Assembly: GCF_010093185.1 (NCBI RefSeq)
Contig: NZ_PDWL01000011.1
Coordinates: 1-64,000, forward strand
Direction of reading: 5' to 3'
Length of the DNA stretch: 64,000 nt
Source: Pseudoxanthomonas jiangsuensis
GTDB lineage: Bacteria; Pseudomonadota; Gammaproteobacteria; Xanthomonadales; Xanthomonadaceae
Positions within the stretch are counted from its first letter, which is position 1; the number at the start of each line of letters is the position of its first letter. The position numbers and the translations under genes were made by a program. Positions 26,866-37,840 of this stretch are shown here, one piece after another. The notes beneath the pieces are model-generated. The model worked only from the letters and a program-made list of their open reading frames with translations, made no database searches and had not been told where the DNA came from.

Positions 26866-27354
26866 ATGGACCTGCGCAAGATCAAGAAGCTCATCGACCT
26901 GCTGGAAGAATCCAACCTCGCCGAAATCGAGATCAAGGAAGGCGAGGAAAGCGTGCGCCTGTCGCGCATCCCGACCGGCGTGGCCGTGGCCGCCCCGGCC
27001 GCCGCGCTGGAAGTGCGCGGCCCGGTGGCCGCCGCCCCGGCCGCCGCGCCGATGCCGATGAGCTCGCCGACCGAATCGGCCACCGGCGGCAGCGCCAAGG
27101 CCGGCGCCGACCTGCCCCCGGGCCACGTGGTCCGCGCGCCAATGGTCGGCACCTACTACTCGGCCCCGGGCCCGGACAAGCCGGCCTTCGTCAGCGTCGG
27201 CCAGGCGGTCAAGGCCGGCGAGACCCTCGGCATCATCGAAGCGATGAAGATGTTCAACCCGATCGAGGCCGACGTCGGCGGCACCGTGGTCGCGATCCTG
27301 TGCGAGAGCGGCCAGCCGATCGAGTTCGACCAGCCGCTGTTCGTGATCGGCTGA
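26866..27354 (+). CDS. accB: Biotin carboxyl carrier protein of acetyl-CoA carboxylase
   Basis: Carries biotin between the carboxylase and transferase sites in the first committed step of fatty acid synthesis. 162 residues. An N-terminal domain ([20 protein letters not shown]) is followed by an Ala/Pro-rich linker and the biotinyl domain with [14 protein letters not shown], where the Lys is biotinylated. ATG 26866 follows CCCGGAGG. Its partner accC is 466 bases downstream, separated by a four-helix-bundle gene. Confidence 0.98.
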   Translation: MDLRKIKKLIDLLEESNLAEIEIKEGEESVRLSRIPTGVAVAAPAAALEVRGPVAAAPAAAPMPMSSPTESATGGSAKAGADLPPGHVVRAPMVGTYYSAPGPDKPAFVSVGQAVKAGETLGIIEAMKMFNPIEADVGGTVVAILCESGQPIEFDQPLFVIG

Positions 27355-27374
27355 CGCCGGTTACGAAGGGATTG

Positions 27375-27393
27375 GTGATTCGTGATTGGTGAT
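27375..27393 (+). repeat. Left 19-bp inverted repeat of the four-helix-bundle cassette
   Basis: GTGATTCGTGATTGGTGAT; its perfect reverse complement is at 27783-27801. A partial third copy of the unit (ATTGGTGATT) precedes it at 27371-27380. The proposed GTG start codon of the enclosed gene lies inside this repeat. Confidence 0.85.
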
Positions 27394-27820
27394 TCGAAAG
27401 AGCGGCCGCATCAACGCCTGGAAGTTTGGCGCGATGCGATGGACCTTGCCGCCCTGGTGTACGCACACTCGGCGGCGTTCCCCGCCGAGGAACGGTATGG
27501 CCTGACGTCGCAGATGCGCCGGGCCGCTGTCAGCGTGCCGTCGAACATCGCCGAAGGCGCCGCGCGCCGATCCCCTGCCGAACTCGTCCGCTTCCTGCTC
27601 ATCGCGCGTGGGTCGCTGGCGGAGCTGGACACGCAGCTGGCCCTGGCCTCCCGACTCGGCCTGGCCGAGGCAAACCCGGCCTTGGCGGAGTTGCTCGACC
27701 GCACCTTCGCCCGCCTCAACGCATTGATCAAGTCGAGGGAAGGCACGGCCCCCGCGGTACGCGAGGAACCCGCCCCCTACGGATCACCAATCACGAATCA
27801 CGAATCACGGCCCTTATCCC

Positions 27821-27831
<11 letters not shown>
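27382..27831 (+). CDS. Four-helix bundle protein (23S rRNA intervening-sequence protein family)
   Basis: 149-residue protein of the S23/IVP four-helix-bundle family (TIGR02436), related to the Avd accessory protein of diversity-generating retroelements. The family core is clear: [57 protein letters not shown] and [19 protein letters not shown]. Members form pentamers; function unknown. The start is uncertain (GTG 27382 lies within the left repeat). The ORF ends encode repeat sequence and overlap accC by 11 bases. Its position inside accB-accC and flanking inverted repeats suggest a transferred cassette. Confidence 0.85.
27783..27801 (-). repeat. Right 19-bp inverted repeat of the four-helix-bundle cassette
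   Basis: ATCACCAATCACGAATCAC, the exact reverse complement of 27375-27393, followed by a further GAATCAC unit (27802-27808). It ends 19 bases before the accC start codon. Confidence 0.85.
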
Positions 27832-29188
<1,357 letters not shown>

Positions 29189-29195
29189 GGAACGC

Positions 29196-30113
29196 ATGCC
29201 CTACCTGGAACTGAGCCTGCGCAGCACCGAGGCCGAACAGCCGCGCTACGAGCGCGCGCTGGAGGATGTCGGCGCCTTGTCGGTGACCCTGCTCGACGCC
29301 GACGCCGACACGCCCAACGAGCGCGCCATCCTCGAACCCGGCGTCGGCCAGACCCCGGTGTGGAAGTCGCTGGTGCTGACCGCGCTGTTCGACGCGCAGG
29401 CCGACGCACTGGCCCTGCTGGCCGCACTGGAGGCCTTCGACCCGGAACTGGACTGGGCCGGCGCCTCATTCCGCCAGGTCGAGGACCAGGACTGGGAAAG
29501 GGTGTGGCTGGACCAGTTCCAGCCGATGCGTTTCGGCCAGCGCACCTGGATCGTGCCCTGGAACCACGAGCTGCCCGCCGAGGCCGACGTGCCCGGCGCG
29601 GCGGTGGTGCGGCTGGACCCGGGCCTGGCATTCGGCTCGGGCACCCATCCGACCACCGCCCTGTGCCTGCGCTGGCTCGACGGCCTGACCGGCGCCGGCA
29701 TGCTCCAGGGTGCGCGCGTGCTCGACTTCGGCTGCGGCTCGGGGATCCTCGCCCTGGCCGCGCTCAAGCTCGGCGCCGATGCCGCGGTGGGCGTGGACAA
29801 CGACCCGCAGGCCCTGCAGGCCAGCGTCGACAACGCCGGACGCAATGCGGTCGGCGCACGCCTGGCGGTGTACCTGCCGCAGGACGAGCCGCAGGCCACC
29901 TATCCGGTGGTGGTGGCCAACATCCTGGCCTCGGCCCTGGACACGCTGGCCGAGACCCTGGCCACGCGCGTGGCCTCCGGCGGGCGGATCGCCCTGTCCG
30001 GGATCCTGCGCGGGCAGGAAGGCGAACTGCTGCAGCGCTACGCGGCCTGGTTCGACGAGCTGCAGGTAGATACCGAGGAAGACTGGGTGCGGATCGAGGG
30101 CGTGCGCCGCTGA
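29196..30113 (+). CDS. prmA: Ribosomal protein L11 methyltransferase
   Basis: SAM-dependent methyltransferase that trimethylates ribosomal protein L11. 305 residues. An N-terminal substrate-recognition domain is followed by [20 protein letters not shown], the SAM motif [21 protein letters not shown] (~178) and motif [14 protein letters not shown]. It lies directly after accC in the accBC-prmA-fis order. Confidence 0.98.
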   Translation: MPYLELSLRSTEAEQPRYERALEDVGALSVTLLDADADTPNERAILEPGVGQTPVWKSLVLTALFDAQADALALLAALEAFDPELDWAGASFRQVEDQDWERVWLDQFQPMRFGQRTWIVPWNHELPAEADVPGAAVVRLDPGLAFGSGTHPTTALCLRWLDGLTGAGMLQGARVLDFGCGSGILALAALKLGADAAVGVDNDPQALQASVDNAGRNAVGARLAVYLPQDEPQATYPVVVANILASALDTLAETLATRVASGGRIALSGILRGQEGELLQRYAAWFDELQVDTEEDWVRIEGVRR

Positions 30114-30176
30114 GGGCGGCACGACGCCGCGGTCGACGGCCTGCGCGGCGGGCGCGGCTCATGCTTGAATAGCGCC

Positions 30177-30959
30177 ATGTTCGTTCCCTGCCCGCACTGC
30201 CAGTTCCTCGTAGCCCACCATCCGCAGCTGCGGCCGCTGCCGGACGCCTGCCCGCGCTGCGGCCGGCCGTTGCAGGAAACCGACGATGCCGGTGGCGACG
30301 ATGCGCCACCGCCGGCAGCGGCTCCCGATGGAAGCGCAGCGGTCGAAGCGGTCGCCGTCGATCCTGCGGCGCAGGACGTCCCGGCGATCGCCGAAGCCGC
30401 TTCCGCCGCAACCGCCGTTTCCACGCCCGGGAACAGCGAACCACCGCCGGCCCTGCAATCGCCGGCGACGTCCGCGCCCACGCGCGCGCCTGCGCCGGCG
30501 CGCGACCTCGCACGCTGGCGCTGGCCGCTGGTCGCATCGCTCGCGGCGTTGCTGGTCCTGCAGATTCTGCTCGCCGACCGCGACCGCCTCGCCGCCGATC
30601 CGCGCTGGCGGCCGTTGATGGAGAACGTGTGCGCGCTGGTGCGCTGCGACCTGCAGCCCTGGCGCGAGCCGTCGGCGTTCAGCATGCTCGATCGCAAGGT
30701 GCGCCCGGCGACGCCCGGCACCCTGCGCGTGGACGCCACCTTCCGCAACGACGCACGCTGGGCGCAGCCCTGGCCCGCGCTGCAGCTGGCCCTGGCCGAC
30801 GCCGACGGGCGCATCCTCGGCAGCGGCGTGTTCGCACCGCAGCAGTACCTGGGCCAGGCCCCGGGAACTTCGCTGTCGCCGGGACAGAGCGCGCAGGTCA
30901 CCTTTCTGGTGCAGGAGCCGGCGCCGGGCACGGTCGCGTTCTCGTTCGAGTTCCGCTGA
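30177..30959 (+). CDS. Zinc-ribbon and DUF3426 domain membrane protein
   Basis: 260-residue protein. The N-terminus has a zinc-ribbon pattern with two Cys pairs ([14 protein letters not shown] and [10 protein letters not shown]), then an Ala/Pro-rich linker, one membrane helix (about 118-138, [18 protein letters not shown]) and a C-terminal DUF3426 domain ([20 protein letters not shown] to the end). Such proteins often sit between prmA and fis in this group; their function is unknown. ATG 30177 was preferred over a TTG 12 bases upstream because the first Cys pair follows at once. Confidence 0.85.
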   Translation: MFVPCPHCQFLVAHHPQLRPLPDACPRCGRPLQETDDAGGDDAPPPAAAPDGSAAVEAVAVDPAAQDVPAIAEAASAATAVSTPGNSEPPPALQSPATSAPTRAPAPARDLARWRWPLVASLAALLVLQILLADRDRLAADPRWRPLMENVCALVRCDLQPWREPSAFSMLDRKVRPATPGTLRVDATFRNDARWAQPWPALQLALADADGRILGSGVFAPQQYLGQAPGTSLSPGQSAQVTFLVQEPAPGTVAFSFEFR

Positions 30960-31063
30960 ACCGCGGACCGGGCGGCGAAGCATGCTGGCGGCCATGGCAG
31001 CGGTCCGGATCCCGCGCTAGACTCCCCTGCCCGCTCGAACGCGGCGCACCTTCCGGATCCCCC

Positions 31064-31339
31064 GTGCAGCAGAACGCCACTTCCCGCGCCGATACCGCGC
31101 GCACCGCTTCCCGTCCGCCGCTGCGCGAGCACGTGGCCCAGTCGGTGCGCCGCTACCTGCGCGACCTGGACGGCGTGGACGCCAACGACGTGTACGAGAT
31201 CGTGCTGCGCGAGATGGAGATCCCGCTGTTCGTGGAAGTGCTCAACCACTGCGAGGGCAACCAGAGCCGCGCCGCCGCACTGCTCGGCATCCACCGGGCG
31301 ACGTTGCGCAAGAAACTGAAGGACTACGGCCTGGCCTGA
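31064..31339 (+). CDS. fis: Fis family DNA-binding protein
   Basis: Nucleoid-associated protein that bends DNA and modulates rRNA, recombination and growth-phase promoters. 91 residues. The C-terminal helix-turn-helix is clear: [20 protein letters not shown], preceded by [13 protein letters not shown]. No ATG is in frame; GTG 31064 ([10 protein letters not shown]) gives the usual family length. It lies between the DUF3426 gene and purH, a common gammaproteobacterial neighbourhood (prmA/dusB-fis-purH). Confidence 0.93.
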   Translation: MQQNATSRADTARTASRPPLREHVAQSVRRYLRDLDGVDANDVYEIVLREMEIPLFVEVLNHCEGNQSRAAALLGIHRATLRKKLKDYGLA

Positions 31340-31395
31340 GCCGGCCGCACCGCCGCGGCAGCGGCCGCACCTCCGGGGAAGTAGCGCCGGGCGGC

Positions 31396-31401
31396 TATAA
31401 T
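31396..31401 (+). promoter_or_regulatory. Candidate -10 box of purH
   Basis: A perfect TATAAT in very GC-rich surroundings, 29 bases before the purH start. No convincing -35 is visible. No PurR-like box was recognised. Confidence 0.4.
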
Positions 31402-31430
31402 TCCGCCTCTTTCCGCACCGCCCTGTTCCC

Positions 31431-33017
31431 ATGACCGCCGATTTCCTGCCCGTGCGCCGGGCATTGCTGTCCGTTTCCGACAAGACCGGCCTGATCGAAC
31501 TGGCCCGCACCCTGGCCGCGCGCGGCGTCGAGCTGCTCTCCACCGGCGGCACCGCCAGGGCGATCCGCGAGGCCGGGCTGGCGGTGAAGGACGTGTCCGA
31601 CGTCACCGGCTTCCCGGAAATGATGGACGGCCGGGTCAAGACCCTGCACCCGCTGGTGCACGGCGGCCTGCTTGGCCGCGCAGGTGTCGACGACGCGGTG
31701 ATGGCCGAGCACGGGATCGGCGCGATCGACCTGCTGGTGCTCAACCTGTATCCGTTCGAGTCGGTCACCGCCAGGGCCGATTGCAGCCTGGCCGAGGCGG
31801 TGGAGAACATCGACATCGGCGGCCCGGCGATGCTGCGCTCGGCGGCCAAGAACTTCGCCCGCGTGGCGGTGGCGACCGACCCGGCGCAATACGCCGGCCT
31901 GGTGGCCGAACTCGACGCCAACGACGGCGCGCTGTCGGCGAAGACGCGTTTCGCGCTGTCGGTGGCCGCGTTCAACCGCGTGGCCCAGTACGACGCCGCG
32001 ATCAGCAACTACCTCTCCGCGATCACCGACGCCAGCGGCGACGTGCCGGTGCGCGCGGATTTCGCCGCCCAGGCCAACGGCAGCTTCGTCAAGGTCATGG
32101 ACCTGCGCTACGGCGAGAACCCGCACCAGAAGGCCGCGTTCTACCGCGACCTGCATCCCGCGCCCGGCTCGCTGGCGACGTTCGAGCAGCTGCAGGGCAA
32201 GGAACTGAGCTACAACAACATCGCTGACAGCGACGCGGCCTGGGAATGCGTGCGCCAGTTCGACGCGCCGGCCTGCGTGATCGTCAAGCACGCCAATCCC
32301 TGCGGCGTGGCGGTAGGCGCGGCCTGCGGCGACGCCTACGAGCAGGCCTACGCCACCGATCCGACCAGCGCGTTCGGCGGCATCATCGCCTTCAACCGCA
32401 CGCTGGACGCGGCCACGGCGAAGGTCATCCTCGACCGCCAGTTCGTCGAGGTGCTGATCGCCCCGGACTACGCGCCGGACGCGCTGGACTACGCACAGAA
32501 GAAGGCCAACGTGCGCGTGCTGCGCATCCCGTCGGCACCGGCGTCCCGGGGCTTCATCGACACCAAGCGCATCGGCTCCGGCCTGCTGATGCAGACCGCC
32601 GACGACCGCATCGTGACCCGCGATGAGCTGAAGGTGGTGACCCGGTTGGCGCCGACCGAGGCCCAGTTCGCCGACCTTCTGTTCGCCTGGAAGGTGGCCA
32701 AGTTCGTCAAGTCCAACGCCATCGTCTACGCGAAGGACAACCGTACGATCGGCGTGGGGGCCGGGCAGATGAGCCGGGTGTACTCGGCCCGGATCGCCGG
32801 GATCAAGGCCGCCGACGCCGACCTGGTGGTCGAAGGCTCGGTGATGGCCTCCGACGCCTTCTTCCCGTTCCGCGATGGCATCGACGCCGCCGCCGCCGCC
32901 GGGATCAAGGCGGTGATCCAGCCCGGCGGCTCGATGCGCGACGCCGAGGTGATCGCCGCGGCCGACGAGCACGACATCGCCATGGTGTTCACCGGCGTGC
33001 GCCACTTCCGCCACTGA
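31431..33017 (+). CDS. purH: Bifunctional AICAR formyltransferase / IMP cyclohydrolase
   Basis: Last two steps of IMP synthesis. 528 residues. An N-terminal MGS-like IMP cyclohydrolase domain ([32 protein letters not shown]) is followed by the formyltransferase domain with [17 protein letters not shown] and [12 protein letters not shown], which holds the catalytic Lys-His. It begins a run of purine genes, with purD 654 bases downstream after a GNAT gene. Confidence 0.99.
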   Translation: MTADFLPVRRALLSVSDKTGLIELARTLAARGVELLSTGGTARAIREAGLAVKDVSDVTGFPEMMDGRVKTLHPLVHGGLLGRAGVDDAVMAEHGIGAIDLLVLNLYPFESVTARADCSLAEAVENIDIGGPAMLRSAAKNFARVAVATDPAQYAGLVAELDANDGALSAKTRFALSVAAFNRVAQYDAAISNYLSAITDASGDVPVRADFAAQANGSFVKVMDLRYGENPHQKAAFYRDLHPAPGSLATFEQLQGKELSYNNIADSDAAWECVRQFDAPACVIVKHANPCGVAVGAACGDAYEQAYATDPTSAFGGIIAFNRTLDAATAKVILDRQFVEVLIAPDYAPDALDYAQKKANVRVLRIPSAPASRGFIDTKRIGSGLLMQTADDRIVTRDELKVVTRLAPTEAQFADLLFAWKVAKFVKSNAIVYAKDNRTIGVGAGQMSRVYSARIAGIKAADADLVVEGSVMASDAFFPFRDGIDAAAAAGIKAVIQPGGSMRDAEVIAAADEHDIAMVFTGVRHFRH

Positions 33018-33104
33018 GGCGTGGGCGTGATGGCGTGCGGCCTTGATCCCGCCCGCACGCCGGCCGTGCCAGGCTTGCGGCCAGTCCCGCAGGAGGAGAC
33101 GGCC

Positions 33105-33614
33105 ATGTGGATCCGCGAGGAAGGCCCGGACGACGTCGACGCCATCGGCGCCGTGGTGCTGGCCGCGTTCGCCGGCGGCGTGCCCGGCGATGGCCGGCTG
33201 GAGACCCGGATCGTCGACGCCCTGCGCGCCGACCGGGCGCTGGCGGTATCGCTGGTGGCCGACATTGACGGCCGCATCGCCGGGCATATCGCGTTCTCGC
33301 CGGCGAGGCCCTCGCGCGACGGCGACGGCTGGTATGTGCTGGGCCCGGTTTCGGTGGATCCGGCGCACCAGGGCCATGGCGTCGGCTCGGCCCTGGTCCG
33401 CGCCGGCCTGCGGTTGCTGCAGGAACAGGAGGCCAACGGCTGCGTCGTGCTCGGCGACCCGGCCTGGTACGGCCGCTTCGGCTTCCGCGCCGAGCCGGCG
33501 CTGACCCTGCCGGGCGCCCCGGCGGAGGCCTTCCAGGCTTTGCGCTTCACCGACGCAGCCTCGGCCGGCGTGGTGGTGCTGCATCCGGCGTTCGGGCACC
33601 ACGAGAAGGGATGA
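33105..33614 (+). CDS. GNAT family N-acetyltransferase (YhbS-like)
   Basis: 169-residue acetyltransferase. The acetyl-CoA loop is [20 protein letters not shown] (~83-103), with QGHGVG matching motif A (Q/RxxGxG/A), and the C-terminal [17 protein letters not shown] is the YhbS-type block. ATG 33105 was chosen for its strong AGGAGGAG ribosome binding site 6-13 bases upstream; a longer frame exists but has no such signal. Located between purH and purD. Substrate unknown. Confidence 0.88.
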   Translation: MWIREEGPDDVDAIGAVVLAAFAGGVPGDGRLETRIVDALRADRALAVSLVADIDGRIAGHIAFSPARPSRDGDGWYVLGPVSVDPAHQGHGVGSALVRAGLRLLQEQEANGCVVLGDPAWYGRFGFRAEPALTLPGAPAEAFQALRFTDAASAGVVVLHPAFGHHEKG

Positions 33615-33671
33615 CGCTCGCGCGGGCAGGCTAGAATCGCGCTCCCGTCCGCACTTCCCATTGCCCCAGCC

Positions 33672-34967
33672 ATGTCGAAAGTCCTTGTGATCGGTTCCGG
33701 CGGCCGCGAGCACGCCCTGGCCTGGAAGCTCGCCCAGTCGCCGCGCGTGAGCGAGGTGATCGTGGCCCCGGGCAACGCCGGCACCGCCACCGAGGCCGGT
33801 TGCCGCAACGCGCCGGTCAAGGTCACCGACCTCGACGGCCTGCTGCAGCTGGCCCGCGACGAAGGCGTGGCGGTCACCGTGGTCGGCCCGGAAGTGCCGC
33901 TGGTGGCCGGCGTGGTCGACCGCTTCCGCGCCGCCGGCCTGCGCATCTTCGGCCCCACCGCCGCGGCCGCACAGCTGGAAGGCAGCAAGGCCTTCGCCAA
34001 GGACTTCCTCGCCCGCCACGGCATCCCCACCGCGTTCTACGCGGTGCATACCGGGATCGACGCCGCGCTCGCCTACATCAGGGAGAAAGGCGCGCCGATC
34101 GTGGTCAAGGCCGACGGCTTGGCCGCCGGCAAGGGCGTGATCGTGGCCATGACCCTGGAAGAAGCCGAGGCCGCCGTGCGCGACATGCTCTCCGGCAACG
34201 CCTTCGGCGACGCCGGCGCGCGGGTGGTGATCGAGGAATTCCTCGAAGGCGAGGAGGCCAGCTTCATCTCCATGGTCGACGGCCGCACCGCGCTGCCAAT
34301 GGCCACCAGCCAGGACCACAAGCGCGTGGGCGACGGCGACACCGGCCCCAACACCGGCGGCATGGGCGCGTATTCGCCGGCGCCGGTGGTCACGCCGGAC
34401 GTGCATGCGCGGGTGATGCGCGAGGTGGTGGAGCCGACCGTGCAGGGCATGATCGCCGACGGCGTGCCGTTCACCGGCTTCCTCTACGCCGGGCTGATGA
34501 TCGACGCGGCCGGCGCGCCCAGGGTGATCGAGTTCAACGTGCGCTTCGGCGACCCGGAGACCCAGCCGGTGATGCTGCGCCTGCAATCCGACCTGCTCGA
34601 CCTGGTCGAGGCGGCGATCGACGGCCGCCTGCACGAGACCGAAGCGCAATGGGATCCGCGCCCCTCGCTGGGCGTGGTGATGGCCGCCCGGCCCTATCCG
34701 GAAGCGCCGGTCACCGGCGAGGTCATCTCCGGGCTCGACGCTGTGCCCACTACGGCCAAGGTGTTCCATGCCGGCACCGTGCTGGACGCGGACGGCCGCG
34801 TGCTCAGCGCCGGCGGCCGGGTGCTGTGCGTGGCCGCGCTGGGCGCCAGCGTCTCCGAGGCCCAGCGCAACGCCTATGCCGGGGTCGACGCGATCGGCTG
34901 GGAGCACGCGTTCCACCGCCGCGACATCGGCTGGCGCGCGATCGAGCGCGAGCGCGCCGCAGGCTGA
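33672..34967 (+). CDS. purD: Phosphoribosylamine-glycine ligase (GAR synthetase)
   Basis: Second step of purine synthesis: ATP-dependent joining of glycine to phosphoribosylamine. 431 residues. ATP-grasp enzyme with N-terminal [39 protein letters not shown] (~135-155) and [20 protein letters not shown] (~280-300). A TAGAAT hexamer at 33632-33637 may be its -10 box. The thioesterase gene begins 10 bases after its stop. Confidence 0.99.
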   Translation: MSKVLVIGSGGREHALAWKLAQSPRVSEVIVAPGNAGTATEAGCRNAPVKVTDLDGLLQLARDEGVAVTVVGPEVPLVAGVVDRFRAAGLRIFGPTAAAAQLEGSKAFAKDFLARHGIPTAFYAVHTGIDAALAYIREKGAPIVVKADGLAAGKGVIVAMTLEEAEAAVRDMLSGNAFGDAGARVVIEEFLEGEEASFISMVDGRTALPMATSQDHKRVGDGDTGPNTGGMGAYSPAPVVTPDVHARVMREVVEPTVQGMIADGVPFTGFLYAGLMIDAAGAPRVIEFNVRFGDPETQPVMLRLQSDLLDLVEAAIDGRLHETEAQWDPRPSLGVVMAARPYPEAPVTGEVISGLDAVPTTAKVFHAGTVLDADGRVLSAGGRVLCVAALGASVSEAQRNAYAGVDAIGWEHAFHRRDIGWRAIERERAAG

Positions 34968-34977
34968 GCCACCGGCC

Positions 34978-35472
34978 ATGACCCCCGGCAACGCCCAGCT
35001 CACCATGTCCCTGCTGATGACGCCGGACATGGCCAACTTCTCCGGCAACGTCCACGGCGGCGCCCTGCTCAAGCTGCTCGACGAGGTCGCCTACGCCTGC
35101 GCCAGCCGCTACGCCGGCGGCTACGTGGTGACCCTGTCGGTGGACCAGGTGACCTTCCGCGAGCCGATCCACGTCGGCGAACTGGTGACCTTCCTGGCCT
35201 CGGTCAACTACACCGGGCGCACCTCGATGGAAGTCGGGATCAAGGTGGTGACCGAGGACATCCGCGGCCGCGCGGTGCGCCACACCAACAGCTGCTTCTT
35301 CACCATGGTCGCGCTGGGCGAGGACGGCCGGCCGGTGGCTGTGCCGCCGCGCGAACCGCAGAATTCCGAGGAGCTGCGCCGCTTCGAGCAGGGCCGCCAG
35401 CGCCGCCAGATCCGTCAGGAACTGGAGCAGCGCTACCGGGCCCTGCGCACCGACGCCACCGCCGCAGGCTGA
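34978..35472 (+). CDS. Acyl-CoA thioesterase, hotdog fold (YciA/BACH type)
   Basis: 164-residue hotdog enzyme that hydrolyses acyl-CoA esters. The family core ANFSGNVHGGALLKLLDEVA carries the conserved Asn-His-Gly-Gly and catalytic Asp/Glu region, and SVDQVTFREPIHVGELVTF follows. The C-terminal tail (after ~125) is charged and helical. It is 10 bases after purD and likely co-transcribed, without an obvious functional link. Confidence 0.92.
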   Translation: MTPGNAQLTMSLLMTPDMANFSGNVHGGALLKLLDEVAYACASRYAGGYVVTLSVDQVTFREPIHVGELVTFLASVNYTGRTSMEVGIKVVTEDIRGRAVRHTNSCFFTMVALGEDGRPVAVPPREPQNSEELRRFEQGRQRRQIRQELEQRYRALRTDATAAG

Positions 35473-35485
35473 AACGCCCCGGCGC

Positions 35486-36802
35486 TCAGCTGCCGGAGCC
35501 GGCGCCGCCCTGCAGATAGTCCAGCGCCACCTGCAGCATCGCCCGGGCACCCACTTCCAGCGCCGCCTCGTCCGGGGCGTACTTCGGCGAGTGGTTGATC
35601 GGCATCGCCGCCGGGTCCCGGTCCGCCGGCGTGGTGCCGACGAAGAAGTAGGCCCCCGGCACTTCGTTGGCGAACCGGGAGAAATCCTCGGCCACGGTCA
35701 CCAGCGGCATCTCCAGCGCGTTGTCCGCGCCCCCCGCCGCCTGCAGCGAGGGCCACACCCGCCGCGCCAGCGCCGGGTCGTTGACCGTGGCCGGCGCGTT
35801 GTCGAGCACCTCCAGCGCGGCGCTGCCGCCGGCGGCGTGGGCGTAGTCATCGGCGATCCGGCGGAAGCGCGCGATCACGTCCTTCCGCACCGCCGGGTCG
35901 AAGGTGCGCAGGGTGCCGACCAGCCTGGCCTCGTCGGGGATGATGTTGAAGCGCACGCCGGCGTTGAACTGGCCGGCGGTGAGCACCACCGGGGTGTCGG
36001 CAATGTTGACCTGGCGCGCGACCAGGCTCTGGGTCGCCAGCAGGATCTGTGCGCCGATGGTGATCGGGTCCACCCCGTCCCAGGGCCGGGAACCGTGGGT
36101 CTGGCGGCCGCGCACGCTCAGGCTCCACTCGTCCGCGCTGGCCAGCGAAGGGCCGCTGCGGAAGCCGACCTGGCCGGTGCGCAGGCCAGCCCACACGTGC
36201 AGGCCGAACACCGCCTCGGGCCGGAAATCCTTCCACACGCCCTCGTCCAGCATCATCTTCGCCCCGAACGGCGCGCCCGGCTCGTCCGGGCCCTCCTCGG
36301 CCGGCTGGAACACGAACATCACCTCGCCGTGCAGGCTGTCGCGGCGCGCAACCAGGGCCCGGGCCACGCCGAGCAGGATCGCCATGTGCATGTCGTGGCC
36401 GCAGGCGTGCATCACCCCGACCGGCTGGCCGCGGTAGCTCGAGGTGGCGGTGGAGGCGAACGGCAGGCCGGTCTCCTCCTTCACCGGCAGCGCGTCCATG
36501 TCCGCGCGCAGGGCGATCCGCGGGCCGGGCAGCACGCCCTTGAGCACCGCGGCCACCCCGGTATGGGCGATGCCGGTGCGCGGCGACAGGCCCATCGCCC
36601 GCAGCTCGCGGGCGATGGCCTCGCCGGTGCGGACCTCGTGGCTGCCCAGTTCCGGATGGCGGTGGAAATCGCGGCGCCATTCCACCATCGCCGCCCTTTG
36701 CGCGGTGGCGGCCTCGGCGACGGTGGCGGGCGCGGCAAAGGCCGCGCAGGGGATGGCCGCGAGCAGCAAAGGCAACAGGCGGCGAAGGGCGGGGGAACGC
36801 AT
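35486..36802 (-). CDS. Exported M20 family amidohydrolase
   Basis: 438-residue metallohydrolase of the hippurate hydrolase/IAA-amino acid hydrolase group, which cleaves N-acyl amino acids or similar amides. Signal peptide 1-23 (LLPLLLAAIPCAAFA before APATVAEA) indicates export to the periplasm. Metal-binding motifs: ALRADMDALPVKE, HACGHDMHMAILLG and FQPAEEGPDEPG, with the C-terminal His in INHSPKYAPDE. ATG 36802 puts the signal peptide at the N-terminus. Converges with the thioesterase gene. Substrate unknown. Confidence 0.93.
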   Translation of the reverse strand: MRSPALRRLLPLLLAAIPCAAFAAPATVAEAATAQRAAMVEWRRDFHRHPELGSHEVRTGEAIARELRAMGLSPRTGIAHTGVAAVLKGVLPGPRIALRADMDALPVKEETGLPFASTATSSYRGQPVGVMHACGHDMHMAILLGVARALVARRDSLHGEVMFVFQPAEEGPDEPGAPFGAKMMLDEGVWKDFRPEAVFGLHVWAGLRTGQVGFRSGPSLASADEWSLSVRGRQTHGSRPWDGVDPITIGAQILLATQSLVARQVNIADTPVVLTAGQFNAGVRFNIIPDEARLVGTLRTFDPAVRKDVIARFRRIADDYAHAAGGSAALEVLDNAPATVNDPALARRVWPSLQAAGGADNALEMPLVTVAEDFSRFANEVPGAYFFVGTTPADRDPAAMPINHSPKYAPDEAALEVGARAMLQVALDYLQGGAGSGS

Positions 36803-36857
36803 CGGCGACTCCGTGAGGGATGCAGGGGACGATCCTAGCGCGCTCCTACAACCTCGT

Positions 36858-37715
36858 TCAGACGTTGGCCTGCTCCGGTGGCATTCCTGTCTCCAGCGGC
36901 GCCGCACCGGGGCCGTCCTGGACCTGCGGGCAGCGCGCGCCCAGGCCGTAGGCGGTCATCGACAAGGAGCCGTAGGCGTAGCCGTCGACCAGCACCTCGG
37001 GCGGCCGCTCCGCCACCGAGGCCAGCCCGGCGATGTAGAGCAGCGGCAGGAAATGGTCGGGCGTGGGCACCGCCAGGCGGAAGTCCGGGTGCGAAACCAG
37101 CGCCGGGATCTCGTGCGGACGCTCCAGCATCAGCGCGCGCGCGTCCTCGTCGAAGCGCCGCGCCCAGTCGAAGCCGCCGTCGGGCCGCTGCCAGTCGATC
37201 GCGCGCAGGTTGTGCACGACATTCCCGCTGCCGAGCACCAGCACCCCGCGCTCGCGCAGGGCCGCCAGCTTCGCCCCCAGCTGCAGGTGCCAGTCCGGCG
37301 ACCGGCGCGCGTCGATCGACAGCTGCACCACCGGGATGTCGGCCGCAGGGAAGGCGTGGACCAGCACCGACCAGGTGCCGTGGTCGATGCCCCAGCCGTC
37401 GACGTCGGCGCCGACCCGGTCCGGACGCACCGCGTCGGCCACCTCCTCCACCAGCTCCGGCAGGCCCGGGGCCGGGTAGTCCATCGCGAACAGCTCCGGC
37501 GGAAAGCCGTAGAAGTCGTGGATGGTGCGCGGCCGGGCCATCGCGGTGACCGCGGTGGCGTTGACGTACCAGTGCGCGGACACCGCCAGGATCGCGCGCG
37601 GCCGCGGCGCGGCGGCGCCGAAGCCGCGCCAGGCCTCGGTGTAGCGGTTGCGCTCCAGCGCGTTCATCGGGCTGCCGTGGCCGAGGAAGGCGGCGGGCAT
37701 CAGCGGCGCGTCCAT
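36858..37715 (-). CDS. 4,5-DOPA dioxygenase-type extradiol ring-cleavage enzyme (YgiD-like)
   Basis: 285-residue LigB-type dioxygenase. Metal-ligand motifs include [24 protein letters not shown] and [15 protein letters not shown], with [20 protein letters not shown] near the C-terminus. Related enzymes open the ring of L-DOPA at the 4,5 position; in bacteria the natural substrate is unclear. ATG 37715 ([12 protein letters not shown]) was preferred because homology begins at once. It lies 55 bases upstream of the amidohydrolase gene on the same strand, and diverges from the next gene. Confidence 0.9.
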   Translation of the reverse strand: MDAPLMPAAFLGHGSPMNALERNRYTEAWRGFGAAAPRPRAILAVSAHWYVNATAVTAMARPRTIHDFYGFPPELFAMDYPAPGLPELVEEVADAVRPDRVGADVDGWGIDHGTWSVLVHAFPAADIPVVQLSIDARRSPDWHLQLGAKLAALRERGVLVLGSGNVVHNLRAIDWQRPDGGFDWARRFDEDARALMLERPHEIPALVSHPDFRLAVPTPDHFLPLLYIAGLASVAERPPEVLVDGYAYGSLSMTAYGLGARCPQVQDGPGAAPLETGMPPEQANV

Positions 37716-37840
37716 CGCGGTTCTCCGGTGGGGGTGTTGGAAGGACCGCCACAGCCTAGGCCAATCGCGGCGCGGGCGGATGGAACGCAACGTTGCCACC
37801 GCCGTCTGCTAGGCTCCGCGCCAGTCCCGCGGAGACCCGC

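Noticed and set aside
27370..27810. A CRISPR-like array from the repeated GATTSGT units
   Set aside because: The units are in tandem or inverted with no spacers; they frame a gene rather than form an array.
31395..35072. A 1225-codon minus-strand frame opposite purH-GNAT-purD
   Set aside because: Shadow frame of GC-rich genes; no motif and conflicts with three certain genes.
36838..36856. A fourth copy of the 106-bp repeat, suggested by GCTCCTACAA
   Set aside because: Only about ten bases match one arm end and no partner arm is present.
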